NCBI GenBank assembly: GCA_002340925.1
Contig: DDMR01000089.1
Coordinates: forward strand, 15,347-40,505
Length of the DNA: 25,159 nt
From: Actinobacteria bacterium UBA2541
GTDB lineage: Bacteria > Actinomycetota > Actinomycetes > Nanopelagicales > Nanopelagicaceae
Direction: 5' to 3'
This document shows positions 12,718 to 22,076 of the stretch, in pieces. The notes below the pieces were generated by a model. It made no database searches. It worked only from the letters and a program-made list of their open reading frames with translations, and was not told the origin of the DNA. The stretch's first letter is position 1; each line of letters begins with the position of its first letter. The translations under genes were made by a program, and so were the position numbers.

Positions 12718-14507
12718 GTCATAGCGCAATTGTTCATAAAAGGATTCGAACCTTATTAGGTGTGACATTTGTGCTATTTGGAGTCATTGTTGCGCAGTTG
12801 TTCTCAGTTCAAGTTGTGAGAGCCGGTGCAATTAGTGAACGCGCTGCCAATGAACTTCTGCGAACATCGACTTTGCTGGCACCGCGCGGCGTTATAAGTG
12901 ATGTTAACGGCGTTGAACTTGCACGTAGCGTCGCCGCAATCACGATTATTGTGGATCAAGCCCAGATAACTGATCCAAAACTCACTGCACGGATAACAAG
13001 TCCAGTTCTGAAAATGGAAGAGGATGAACTTATTGACTTATTCACCGGGACGCTGCGCTATAAAATCATTGTAAAAAATGGCAGGCCTGCAATGTGGAGT
13101 GAGTTGCAAAATGTTATTTCGAATTACAACATGGAAGTTTTGAAAGAAAAAAACGGGCTCTCCAAGCGAATTGTGGGCTTCTTCTCAGAACGAGGATATG
13201 TAAGAGAATATCCAACTGGAACTCTGGCATCTTCTCTTATCGGTTTCATTAATCATGAGGGTGTGGGCGCAGCCGGAATAGAAAGTAGTTTAAATCGCCA
13301 GCTCTCTGGGCAAAATGGCGAGTATGTCTATGAGAATGGCGCTGGAACAATTATTCCGGGATCGGCAAGAATTCGAACTGAGGCAAAAACTGGAACATCG
13401 GTTCGGCTCACAGTTGATCGGGATATTCAGTGGGTTGCACAAGATGCAATAAGCAAAGCGGTAAAGAGTTCAAGGGCAATATCAGGAACTGTAATTGTTA
13501 TGGACCCAAAAACTGGCGCAATAATTGCGCAAGCCAGCGCGCCTACATTTGATCCGTCAAAACCAATAACTGGTAATTTGAATGTAATTAGAAATCCAGC
13601 CGTGCAAGATGTTTACGAGCCGGGGTCAACTGGAAAAGTTATAACCTATGCTGCAGCTTTAGAAGAGAAACTGCTCAACCCAAACACTGTTTATACGGTC
13701 CCTTATTCAATGACGGTGGCAGGAACTAAGTTTTCAGACCACGAGCGCCATCCAGTGCTACGCCTTACTGCAACTGGATCGCTAGCAGTTTCAAGCAACA
13801 CCGCCTCAATTAAAATTGGCCAACAACTTGGAAGTAATAAGTTGTATCAATATCTCACCAACTTTGGCTTCGGGAAGAGCACAGGCTCGCATCTGCCTGG
13901 TGAGTCTGCAGGCTTATTGCGTCCTGTCGATGATTGGTCTGGAACTTCGCTACCGACCTTCTCATTTGGACATGGCTATTCAGTAACTTCACTGCAAGCA
14001 GCTAGCGTTTTTGCAACAATCGCAAATGATGGAGTTCGAGTTACTCCTACTGTTGTTGCGGGAACAACCGATGCAAGTGGAAATTATGTTCCAGCAAAGC
14101 ATCAGCAAACTAAACGAGTTATAAGCGCAGAAACTGCCAGAGAAATTCGCAAGATGCTGGAAAGCGTAGTGTCTGTAAATGGAACTGCTCCAACTGCCGC
14201 GATACCGGGCTACCGGGTTGCAGGAAAAACTGGAACTGCCAATCGTTTCGATCCAAGCTGCTCTTGCTATAGCGGATACACCGCTTCGTTTATCGGGTTT
14301 GCGCCAGCCGATAAGCCAGCTTACGTTGTAAGCGTTGCAATTCAAGATCCCCAAGGAATGCACTGGGGAGGAGCACTCGGCGGTCCAGTTTTCGCAGAGG
14401 TCATGAAGTTTGTCTTGCAGTCAAAACATATTGCGCCATCTACTACTAAATTTAAGGCATATCCTCTAACCGAAGCTGCACTCAAGAAAAGCGCGATTGT
14501 AAAATGA
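12714..14507 (+). CDS. ftsI: Septal peptidoglycan transpeptidase (class B PBP, FtsI/PBP3)
   Basis: A 597-residue penicillin-binding protein with one N-terminal membrane segment (about 13-33), a dimerisation/pedestal domain including APRGVISDVNG, and a C-terminal transpeptidase domain. The active-site motifs are S305-T-G-K308 (EPGSTGK), S360-S-N362 and K505-T-G-T508. It cross-links septal peptidoglycan together with FtsW. A cysteine pair in DPSCSCYSGY (516-518) just after KTGT also appears in other actinobacterial PBPs as I recall them. The start is GTG, overlapping the ftsL stop (GTGA) and lying inside a small palindrome; no ribosome binding site other than the coupling. Its own stop overlaps the murE ATG. 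Confidence 0.96.
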   Translation: MSHSAIVHKRIRTLLGVTFVLFGVIVAQLFSVQVVRAGAISERAANELLRTSTLLAPRGVISDVNGVELARSVAAITIIVDQAQITDPKLTARITSPVLKMEEDELIDLFTGTLRYKIIVKNGRPAMWSELQNVISNYNMEVLKEKNGLSKRIVGFFSERGYVREYPTGTLASSLIGFINHEGVGAAGIESSLNRQLSGQNGEYVYENGAGTIIPGSARIRTEAKTGTSVRLTVDRDIQWVAQDAISKAVKSSRAISGTVIVMDPKTGAIIAQASAPTFDPSKPITGNLNVIRNPAVQDVYEPGSTGKVITYAAALEEKLLNPNTVYTVPYSMTVAGTKFSDHERHPVLRLTATGSLAVSSNTASIKIGQQLGSNKLYQYLTNFGFGKSTGSHLPGESAGLLRPVDDWSGTSLPTFSFGHGYSVTSLQAASVFATIANDGVRVTPTVVAGTTDASGNYVPAKHQQTKRVISAETAREIRKMLESVVSVNGTAPTAAIPGYRVAGKTGTANRFDPSCSCYSGYTASFIGFAPADKPAYVVSVAIQDPQGMHWGGALGGPVFAEVMKFVLQSKHIAPSTTKFKAYPLTEAALKKSAIVK

Positions 14508-15985
14508 TCCGGCCAGTTTCTGATTATGTGAAATCTGTTTCAGAACTAGCAAACTTCATTGGAATTCAATCAGATTTGAAGTTGGACTTTACTGGTATCA
14601 CCTCAGATTCAAGAAGCGTTGCAAGCGGTGATTTATTTGTCGCACTTCCTGGTTCAAACTCGCATGGTGCCCAATACATAGATAAGGTGAAGGCTAGCGG
14701 CGCAGTTGCTGTAATTACGGATGAGGCCGGTGCAACACTTGTCGGAGAAAAGCTGCCAGCCATTGTTATCTCTAATCCACGTCGGATTCTGGGCGATATT
14801 TGTTCATGGTTTTATGGATCGCCTTCCAGCTCTATGCAGTTAATTGGAATCACCGGAACAAATGGGAAAACTACTACAACCACAATTCTTAATCAGATTC
14901 TCAAATCAGCTGGTAAATCAACAGGGTTAATTGGAACAATTGGAATTGAAATTGGTCCAGAAAAGATTATGGCTAATTACACGACGCCAGAAGCGTCAGA
15001 GCTGCAAAGTCTTCTAGCAACAATGCGCGAGCGTCACATCGCTTATGTTTCGATGGAGGTAAGTAGCCATGCTCTAGAGGCACTTAGAATTGCTGGAACA
15101 AAATTCAATGTAGTTGGATTTACAAATCTCACCCAGGATCATTTAGATTTTCATGGCGACATGCCCAGCTACTTTGCAGCTAAATCAAAGTTATTTGCCT
15201 CGGAATATAGCGATCTTGGTTTTGTAAACATTGATGATGCTTATGGCAAAAAATTGTATGAAGCATCGAATATTTCTATGACCTCACTTTCTAGAGAAAA
15301 TCGCGGAGCCCAGTGGCATTTCGAGCGTATTGAATCGACGTCTCGTGGATATTCAGTAGCCATCCGCGGAATCGGCGGAATCTTAATTGAAGGCGATTTC
15401 AATTTAATTGGTGATCACAATCTTGATAATCTCTTAATGGCAGTTGCAATCGCAACTCAATTGGAAATTGACCCGCTAGTTATCGGAAATAGCCTTTCGC
15501 ATATAACGGGCGCTGCTGGTCGATTAGAGAGAGTTGAAATTGGGCAGAAATTCTTAGCGTTGATCGATTATGCGCATACACCTGATGCAGTCACGAGAAT
15601 TCTGGCGACTCTGCGGAAATCTGTAAGTGGCAGAATCATTGCAGTTCTCGGATGTGGTGGCGACAGAGATAAAGCAAAGCGTCCGATTATGGGAAGAGAG
15701 TTACTGGAAGGTTCTGACTTAGCAGTATTCACCAGCGATAATCCAAGAAGTGAAGCGCCGGAGCGTATTTTGGCCGAAATGACTGCAGGCTTAAAACTCA
15801 GAGAGAATAGCGTGACACTTGTTGATCGACGCGAAGCGATAGCTTTTGCTGTTGCCAGTGCAATGCCAGGGGATTGCGTTGTGGTTCTTGGTAAGGGTCA
15901 TGAATCTGGCCAGGAAATTTCTGGAAGAAAATTTGCATTTGACGATCGCATCGAGCTAGCCCGGGCAATTGAGGAGCTGGCATGA
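14504..15985 (+). CDS. murE: UDP-MurNAc-tripeptide synthetase (meso-DAP adding)
   Basis: A 493-residue cytoplasmic Mur ligase that adds the third residue to UDP-MurNAc-L-Ala-D-Glu using ATP. The N-terminal UDP-binding domain contains GITSDSRSVASGDLFVALPG (31-50). The ATP loop is GITGTNGKTTTT (115-126), with MEVSSHAL (184-191) and DYAHTPDAV (355-363) further on. SDNPRSEAPE (411-420) holds the DNPR signature at 412-415 that recognises meso-diaminopimelate rather than lysine, so the organism's wall is predicted to be of the A1-gamma DAP type. Coupled to its neighbours by ATGA overlaps on both sides. Confidence 0.97.
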   Translation: MIRPVSDYVKSVSELANFIGIQSDLKLDFTGITSDSRSVASGDLFVALPGSNSHGAQYIDKVKASGAVAVITDEAGATLVGEKLPAIVISNPRRILGDICSWFYGSPSSSMQLIGITGTNGKTTTTTILNQILKSAGKSTGLIGTIGIEIGPEKIMANYTTPEASELQSLLATMRERHIAYVSMEVSSHALEALRIAGTKFNVVGFTNLTQDHLDFHGDMPSYFAAKSKLFASEYSDLGFVNIDDAYGKKLYEASNISMTSLSRENRGAQWHFERIESTSRGYSVAIRGIGGILIEGDFNLIGDHNLDNLLMAVAIATQLEIDPLVIGNSLSHITGAAGRLERVEIGQKFLALIDYAHTPDAVTRILATLRKSVSGRIIAVLGCGGDRDKAKRPIMGRELLEGSDLAVFTSDNPRSEAPERILAEMTAGLKLRENSVTLVDRREAIAFAVASAMPGDCVVVLGKGHESGQEISGRKFAFDDRIELARAIEELA

Positions 15986-17370
15986 TTGAACTTACCTTAA
16001 ATCAAATCGCAGAGATTGTTGATGGCAAAGTCATAAATTCTGATGGAACACAGACCACTTCGGCAGTTCCGGTAATAAATTCAAGTCAAGCTACGAGCGA
16101 CACATTCTTTGCTGCGTTTGTCGGCTCTAATGTAGATGGCCACGACTTTATCGAGGATGCCATGGCTAAGGGTGCGCAGTTTGCACTGGTAACCAAGAAT
16201 TGTTCGGCACCAGCAATTAAAGTGCAAGATGTTCGAAAAGCTTTAAGTGATTTGGCAATCTATGTGCGAGACAAGCTAGAGAATTTGAAGGTTATCGGGA
16301 TCACGGGTTCGCAAGGAAAGACAACCACTAAAGATTTACTGAAGCATATCTTGGCAGTTTCTGGCGAAACAGTTGCACCTGAAGAATCTTTAAATAACGA
16401 ACTCGGAGTGCCGCTACTGATTCTGCGTTGCACGAAGGCCACAAAGTATTGCATTGTCGAGATGGGGGCCCGCCATGTCGGTGATATCTCGCACCTAGCC
16501 GACATCGCTAAACCTCATGTGGGGGTTGTACTCACAGTTGGAACTGCGCATCTTGGTGAATTCGGTAGCCGTGAATTAATCGCTACGGCTAAATCTGAAT
16601 TGATTACTTCACTTGCAGCAGGCGCAACTGCAATTCTAGGAACATATGACGAATTCACCCCAAAGATGATCGTTCCATCTGGCGTTAAGCGAATTCTTTT
16701 TGGTGAGAAATCAACATGCGAGGTTAGAGCTGCTGATTTAGAAGTGCGCGAGGGAAGAGCACATTTTGATTTAGTGACACCTGATGGAAGAGCAGCTGTA
16801 GGACTACAACTTTTAGGCATGCATCAAGTTTCAAATGCATTAGCTGCAGCTGCAGTTGCAACTGCGCTAAAGATCCCGATTGAAACTATTTCGGCAGCAC
16901 TTTCAACTGCTGAAGTCTCAAGTAAATGGCGTATGGAGATTTCTGAAGTTGGCGAGATCACCTTAATAAATGATTCTTACAATGCGAATCCAGAGAGTAT
17001 GGCTGCGGCACTTCGAACTTTGGCGCTGGTTTCACAGGAGAGTGGGGGTGTTAGTTGGGCAATTCTGGGCAAGATGCAAGAACTCGGCGAGTCATCCGCT
17101 GCTCAACATGCCGCAATTGGCAGACTCGTCTCGGAAATTGGAATCGATAATCTAGTTGTCGTTGGAATCAAGGACTATCTCAAGGATTTAGATTCAATGG
17201 AAGATGGGGGATCGAGTGAAGTGCACTACTTCGATACCAAATCCGAAGCACTCGCTATCGTCGAACACTTTGCGCCAGGAGATGTCGTCTTGATGAAGGC
17301 TTCACGATCAGAAGAATTCAACTTGCTTGCTGATTTGATTAAAGAGAGATTACAGGAGGGAGATAAGTGA
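15982..17370 (+). CDS. murF: UDP-MurNAc-tripeptide:D-Ala-D-Ala ligase
   Basis: A 462-residue Mur ligase that joins D-Ala-D-Ala to the tripeptide precursor in the cytoplasm. The ATP loop reads GITGSQGKTTTKD (106-118), where the SQ before GKTTTK is typical of MurF. ESLNNELGVPL, EMGARHVGDI (about 155-164) and INDSYNANPESM (about 329-340) are further MurF signatures. The N-terminal substrate domain is complete. It starts on the ATGA overlap with murE and ends in a GTGA overlap with mraY; the AGGAGG before that junction serves mraY. Confidence 0.97.
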   Translation: MIELTLNQIAEIVDGKVINSDGTQTTSAVPVINSSQATSDTFFAAFVGSNVDGHDFIEDAMAKGAQFALVTKNCSAPAIKVQDVRKALSDLAIYVRDKLENLKVIGITGSQGKTTTKDLLKHILAVSGETVAPEESLNNELGVPLLILRCTKATKYCIVEMGARHVGDISHLADIAKPHVGVVLTVGTAHLGEFGSRELIATAKSELITSLAAGATAILGTYDEFTPKMIVPSGVKRILFGEKSTCEVRAADLEVREGRAHFDLVTPDGRAAVGLQLLGMHQVSNALAAAAVATALKIPIETISAALSTAEVSSKWRMEISEVGEITLINDSYNANPESMAAALRTLALVSQESGGVSWAILGKMQELGESSAAQHAAIGRLVSEIGIDNLVVVGIKDYLKDLDSMEDGGSSEVHYFDTKSEALAIVEHFAPGDVVLMKASRSEEFNLLADLIKERLQEGDK

Positions 17371-18428
17371 AAGGTATTGTCTTCGCTGGCACCTTCTCAA
17401 TCTTGTTAAGTTTTATCTTTACTCCCACTCTTATTCGGATACTTGCAAAACGTGGGATTGGACAAATGATTAGAGATGATGGTCCAAAAACTCATCATGT
17501 AAAACGCGGTACGCCAACTATGGGCGGAATCGTCCTGATTTTATCTACGATTATGGCTTATTTTGCAAGTCATTTATTTACTGGTACGGGAGTTACAGCA
17601 TCAGCAATTTTAGTTATCGCGCTAATTGTTGGTCTAGGTCTAATTGGTTTACTGGATGACTTACTAAAAATTTATAGAAAGCAATCTCTAGGATTAACTG
17701 CAGGGCAGAAACTTCTAGGACAAGCAATTTTTGCTGCAGGATTTGCTTATGCTGGATTGCAATTTGAGGATGAAACTGGCTTGGCTCCAATATCACTTTA
17801 TTTTTCCGGCGTTCGCGATACTTCAATAAAGCTTGGTGTCGTATTTGTAATTCTCTGGGTAATTTTCTTAGTTTTAGGAAGTTCTAATGGTGTGAATCTA
17901 ACTGACGGCTTGGATGGACTCGCATCTGGTGCTGCAATTATGACTTTCTTATCCTTTATAGTTATTGGAGTTTGGGAATTCGGGCAGAGCTGCGCAATTT
18001 CAAATACGCCGCAGTGTTATAACGTCCGAGATCCACTAGATATTGCAGTGCTTTCAGCCGCGCTTGCTGGATCCTGCGCAGGATTTCTCTGGTGGAATGC
18101 TGCGCCCGCAAAAATATTTATGGGGGATGCAGGTTCATTGGCTCTTGGTGGCGCCATCTCAGGAATCGCAATCGTTCTACGTGTTGAGGCTCTGCTCGCC
18201 GCACTTGGTGGCTTGTTTGTTCTAATTACGCTCTCGGTCATTATTCAAACTGGTTATTTCAAACTTTCTGGTGGTAAGCGGGTCTTTAAAATGGCTCCGC
18301 TTCAACATCATTTTGAATTAATGGGTTGGGGCGAAGTAACTATTGTTATTAGATTCTGGATTTTGGCGGGAATGAGCGTTGCAGCTGGCTTAGGTCTCTT
18401 TTATGGGCAATGGGTTGTCTCGCAATAA
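17367..18428 (+). CDS. mraY: Phospho-MurNAc-pentapeptide translocase MraY
   Basis: A 353-residue integral membrane enzyme, about ten membrane segments, that moves phospho-MurNAc-pentapeptide onto undecaprenyl phosphate to make lipid I. Conserved cytoplasmic loops are DDGPKTHHVKRGTPTMGG (37-54), the DD pair at 97-98, NLTDGLDGLASG (177-188) with D180 and D183, MGDAGSLALGG with D254, and PLQHHFELMGW (311-321). All expected catalytic and magnesium ligands are present. The start is GTG, overlapping the murF stop and preceded by AGGAGGG. It ends in a TAATG overlap with murD. Confidence 0.97.
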   Translation: MKGIVFAGTFSILLSFIFTPTLIRILAKRGIGQMIRDDGPKTHHVKRGTPTMGGIVLILSTIMAYFASHLFTGTGVTASAILVIALIVGLGLIGLLDDLLKIYRKQSLGLTAGQKLLGQAIFAAGFAYAGLQFEDETGLAPISLYFSGVRDTSIKLGVVFVILWVIFLVLGSSNGVNLTDGLDGLASGAAIMTFLSFIVIGVWEFGQSCAISNTPQCYNVRDPLDIAVLSAALAGSCAGFLWWNAAPAKIFMGDAGSLALGGAISGIAIVLRVEALLAALGGLFVLITLSVIIQTGYFKLSGGKRVFKMAPLQHHFELMGWGEVTIVIRFWILAGMSVAAGLGLFYGQWVVSQ

Positions 18429-19801
18429 TGTCCTATATAGCCGAGATAAAATCCAAAAATATTCTCATCGTAGGTGGTGGAACTACGGGAAAGTCGTTGG
18501 CAAATTACCTTTCTAGCTTGGGTGCAAACTTCACAATATTTGATGAAAAAGCTACAACTCAACCAGGATTAAATGCGGTCGCTGAATTAAGTGATTATTC
18601 GATTTATGATTTGGCAATTGTTTCTCCGGGTTGGCGGCAGGATCATCTAGTCGTAGCAAATTTGCAATCAGCTGGCGTAGAAGTTTTAAGTGAGATTGAT
18701 TTTGCATGGAACCTAAAGACCGAAATGAACCCTGATCAGATTTGGGTGGCAGTAACTGGAACTAATGGTAAAACAACAACAATTCAAATGTTGGAATCCA
18801 TCTTTGTTGCGGCCGGGGTATCCGGGATTGCTTGCGGCAATGTTGGAACTACGGTTGTCGATGCTCTAACTGGTGGAAACAAATTCGATGTTCTGGCTAT
18901 TGAGCTCTCCTCTTTTCAAATTAGTTGGAGTTCATTGCCTCAATATCAAGTAGTAGCAATTCTAAATATTGCGCAGGACCACATCGACTGGCATGGAAGT
19001 TTTGATGAATATGCAAATGCAAAAATGAAGCTTTTGACTCAGAGCAAGACTGCCCTGTTAAACCTTAATGACCCAGAAATAATCTTGAGGGGTGCTAGCT
19101 GGACTGGCCGTAAAGTTTTCTTCGGATTCGATTCACCACAAGCAGGTGAAATTGGACTTGTGGAAGATCTTCTGATTGATCGCGCATTTGTCTCTTCAAC
19201 CGATACCGCAGAAGTAATCGCAGAGCTAGCTGACGTAAAACCAGCGGTTCCGCATAATGTTTCGAATGCGATGGCAGCTGCCGGATTAGCGCTGGCAATC
19301 GGAGTCGCCCACCCAAAAGTTAAGACTGGCATCGCTAATTTCGTGCTAGATAAACATCGCTTGCAAACCGTTTTGTCAAAGGATGGGATTACTTGGGTCA
19401 ATGACTCAAAAGCAACAAACCCTCATGCTGCAACAGCCGCGTTGCTCTCACATCTTTCAAATATTTGGATTGCTGGCGGCTTGGCCAAAGGCGCAAAGAT
19501 GGATGATTTAGTGCGTAGAACTGCATCAAGAATTAAAGCGGCAATAATTATTGGCAAAGATGGCGAGCAGATTGCCAAGGCTCTTGAAAGCTACGCGCCT
19601 GATGTAAAAATCTTTCGGATGTCAAAGAGCGATAGCCCAGAAGAGTTAATGGATCAGGTAGTTACATGCGCAAGAGAAATTGCAGAGCTAGGGGATACCG
19701 TTCTGCTAGCACCAGCGTGCGCTTCCATGGATCAATTCACTTCATACTCGCACCGTGGAGATCTATTCTCACAGTCCGTAGCTAACTTGGTGGCGAAATG
19801 A
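18428..19801 (+). CDS. murD: UDP-MurNAc-L-alanine:D-glutamate ligase
   Basis: A 457-residue Mur ligase adding D-glutamate to UDP-MurNAc-L-Ala. The N-terminal Rossmann-like domain begins ILIVGGGTTGKSLANYL, the ATP loop is VTGTNGKTTTIQML (109-122), and NVGTTV, ELSSFQ, NIAQDHIDWHG, HRLQTV and WVNDSKATNPHA are MurD hallmarks. LAPACASMDQFTSYSHRGDLF closes the C-terminal domain. The frame is open six codons upstream, into mraY, but I start at MSYIAEI because that ATG overlaps the mraY stop by one base, like the other junctions of this operon. It ends in an ATGA overlap with ftsW. Confidence 0.96.
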   Translation: MSYIAEIKSKNILIVGGGTTGKSLANYLSSLGANFTIFDEKATTQPGLNAVAELSDYSIYDLAIVSPGWRQDHLVVANLQSAGVEVLSEIDFAWNLKTEMNPDQIWVAVTGTNGKTTTIQMLESIFVAAGVSGIACGNVGTTVVDALTGGNKFDVLAIELSSFQISWSSLPQYQVVAILNIAQDHIDWHGSFDEYANAKMKLLTQSKTALLNLNDPEIILRGASWTGRKVFFGFDSPQAGEIGLVEDLLIDRAFVSSTDTAEVIAELADVKPAVPHNVSNAMAAAGLALAIGVAHPKVKTGIANFVLDKHRLQTVLSKDGITWVNDSKATNPHAATAALLSHLSNIWIAGGLAKGAKMDDLVRRTASRIKAAIIIGKDGEQIAKALESYAPDVKIFRMSKSDSPEELMDQVVTCAREIAELGDTVLLAPACASMDQFTSYSHRGDLFSQSVANLVAK

Positions 19802-20982
19802 AAAAGCGGATGCAAGTTCGTGGCCAGGCATATGCAAACTTTCTTTCAAAGCCAACAGCAACTTATCTGCTAATCCTGGGTTGCACTGGTGCCTTGACAG
19901 GCCTAGGACTCGTAATGGTCTTATCTGCATCCTCAGTAACTTCGCTCTCTGAAAGTGGTAACACCTTTGCAATTTTTCTAAAGCAGCTTCTATTTCTGGC
20001 TGTTGGTATCTGCCTCTCATTTATTGCGATGCGAATGAAGCTATCCCATTGGGAGAGCCTGGCTCGCTTGGCATTGCCAATAGGTGCAGTTGCACTAGTT
20101 CTACCTATTATTTTTGGAGAGACAATCAACGGAAACCGAAACTGGATTCCGTTGGGTCCCTTTACTCTGCAACCAAGTGAGTTTGCAAAGCTAGCTCTAA
20201 TTCTTTATTGTGCACTTCAGCTTAGAAAACATCTCGAGCGCAAGGCCAAGGGCCTTCAATCGAACGCTATTGGAATGGTATCGATCGGAACTTTGGGCTT
20301 CTTATTTCTGATTCTTCTTGGCCGAGATCTGGGAACTGCAATAATCGTTGCTGGAATAGTCTTCGGAATGCTATTTATTTCAGGAGTGAATGTAAAAGTT
20401 CTCTTCTCAATTTCAGGAGTATTTGCACTCGTCGGCCTGGCTCTAGCCGTTACCAATCCGGCGCGGCTACGTAGATTTACCGCTGTCATTGATCCTTTCG
20501 CACCCGAGGTATACAAAATGGCTGGTTGGCAGCCAGCACATAGTCTGATGAGTTTGGCCAGCGGTGGGTTATTCGGTGCCGGAATTGGAGCCAGTAAGCA
20601 GAAGTGGGCGAATCTTGCTGAAGCGCACACCGATTTTATCTTTTCAGTAATCGGCGAAGAGCTAGGACTTCTCGGAACTCTTACTGTGGTTTTCCTCTTC
20701 GCGACCTTAATTTATGCAATCTTCAGAGTTGCAATAACGACTAAAGATCTCTTTCAAAAGTATGTTGTTACAGGTATTGGTTGCTGGATTATTCTGCAAG
20801 TACTGGTTAATTTGATGACTGTTGTTGGGATTATTCCGGTAATTGGAGTTACGCTTCCATTTATCTCATACGGTGGCTCCTCATTAGTGGCTAATTGCTT
20901 AGCAATTGCATTTGTTTTAAATGTCGCTCGCAGAGAACCTGACTTTAAAGCGGCTCGGCTTGTCCGCAAGTCGGTGAAGTAA
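19798..20982 (+). CDS. ftsW: SEDS-family septal peptidoglycan glycosyltransferase FtsW
   Basis: A 394-residue protein with about ten membrane segments that polymerises lipid II at the septum together with FtsI. NGNRNWIPLGPFTLQPSEFAK (111-131), GRDLGTA (175-181), WQPAHSLMSLASGGLFGAG (244-262), EAHTDFIFSVIGEELG (275-290) and LPFISYGGSSL are the SEDS signatures. D279 in HTDF corresponds to the aspartate required for polymerase activity in RodA. The first 20 residues are a basic cytoplasmic tail. It overlaps murD by ATGA and murG by TAATG. Confidence 0.96.
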   Translation: MKKRMQVRGQAYANFLSKPTATYLLILGCTGALTGLGLVMVLSASSVTSLSESGNTFAIFLKQLLFLAVGICLSFIAMRMKLSHWESLARLALPIGAVALVLPIIFGETINGNRNWIPLGPFTLQPSEFAKLALILYCALQLRKHLERKAKGLQSNAIGMVSIGTLGFLFLILLGRDLGTAIIVAGIVFGMLFISGVNVKVLFSISGVFALVGLALAVTNPARLRRFTAVIDPFAPEVYKMAGWQPAHSLMSLASGGLFGAGIGASKQKWANLAEAHTDFIFSVIGEELGLLGTLTVVFLFATLIYAIFRVAITTKDLFQKYVVTGIGCWIILQVLVNLMTVVGIIPVIGVTLPFISYGGSSLVANCLAIAFVLNVARREPDFKAARLVRKSVK

Positions 20983-22073
20983 TGCAGCGAATTCTTCTAG
21001 TTGGTGGTGGAACTGCTGGTCACGTTGAGCCAGCGTTAGCAGTGGCAGATTGGTTGCTAAAAAATAGTGAAGATATATCCTGCGAATTTGTTGGAACCAA
21101 AAGTGGAATTGAAATGGATCTCGTTCCTGCAGCCGGACTAAAGCTCCATCTAGTTACAAAAGCTCCACTCCCCAGAAGATTTAACCTTTCTTCGCTTCTC
21201 TGGCCCTATAAATTTATAATCTCAATTCTTCAATCGTTGAGAATTGTAAGAAGTGCAGATCTGCTTATCGGATTCGGTGGGTATGTCAGCGCTCCTTGTT
21301 ACATAGCTGCGAAATTGAACCGGGTCCCGATAGTTATTCATGAGGCGAATGCAATCCCTGGGTGGGCAAATAAGTTGGGGATCAACTTCGCAGAACTTAC
21401 CTTTACAGCTTTTGCCAGCACTTCCAAGTTTGGCGGAAAGTGGGCCTCGGCTATTTTGGCAGGAATGCCAATACGTGAAGAAATCTATGCGATTTCAAGT
21501 TTAAGTAAATCTGAACGTTCGGCTAGGTGGGATGCCACTTATCGCAAACTTGATCTTGATCGGAGCAACCGAACAATCTTTATCTTCGGTGGATCTCTCG
21601 GAGCACAATCAATAAATGCGGTTGTTGCAAAAGCGCTTCCTGAACTTTTAAGCGCTGGCTTCAATATTATTCATGCCGTTGGACAGAACAATAAATTGCC
21701 AGAGTCCGTACCAGGATATGCGCCGCTTTCATACATTACGAATATGGCAGATATGTATATCGCCAGTGATTTAGTTATCTCTAGGGGAGGCGCTGTAACT
21801 TGCGCAGAACTTGATGCCGCAAACTCTTACGCCCTGATAGTTCCGCTACTAATCGGCAATGGCGAGCAAGTTGCGAATGCTCAAGATTTAGTTGATAAGG
21901 GTGCAGCCAGGATTTGTTTAAACTCAGAATTTACTTCCGAATGGCTCCTCTCAAATATTGAATCGCTAGCCCTTGCCGCCGATAACTGGAATATTAAAAG
22001 AGTTGCAGGTGCTAAGTCACGAGCGGCAGAATTAATTGGAAGTAGAGTTCTTCAGAAAGTGTCAGGAAAGTAG
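20982..22073 (+). CDS. murG: Lipid II synthase MurG (UDP-GlcNAc transferase)
   Basis: A 363-residue membrane-associated GT-B glycosyltransferase converting lipid I to lipid II. The N-terminal domain starts LLVGGGTAGHVEPALAVADW with the substrate-binding GGGTAGH at 8-14, then LIGFGGYVSAPCYIAA and IHEANAIPGWANK. The C-terminal domain has IFGGSLGAQSIN and ISRGGAVTCAELDA with the UDP-GlcNAc binding NGEQVANAQ. GTAGH in place of the GTGGH of proteobacteria is usual in actinobacteria. Coupled to ftsW by TAATG; three bases separate it from murC. Confidence 0.96.
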   Translation: MQRILLVGGGTAGHVEPALAVADWLLKNSEDISCEFVGTKSGIEMDLVPAAGLKLHLVTKAPLPRRFNLSSLLWPYKFIISILQSLRIVRSADLLIGFGGYVSAPCYIAAKLNRVPIVIHEANAIPGWANKLGINFAELTFTAFASTSKFGGKWASAILAGMPIREEIYAISSLSKSERSARWDATYRKLDLDRSNRTIFIFGGSLGAQSINAVVAKALPELLSAGFNIIHAVGQNNKLPESVPGYAPLSYITNMADMYIASDLVISRGGAVTCAELDAANSYALIVPLLIGNGEQVANAQDLVDKGAARICLNSEFTSEWLLSNIESLALAADNWNIKRVAGAKSRAAELIGSRVLQKVSGK

Positions 22074-22076
22074 AGA

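Noticed and set aside
14258..14270. Cysteine pair after the KTGT motif of FtsI as a novel metal or redox site
   Set aside because: The DPxCxCYxGY stretch is, as far as I recall, common in actinobacterial FtsI proteins, so it is not specific to this window.
18410..18427. Upstream start for murD within mraY
   Set aside because: The ATG at 18428 forms the same one-base TAATG overlap as other junctions and gives the normal MurD N-terminus.
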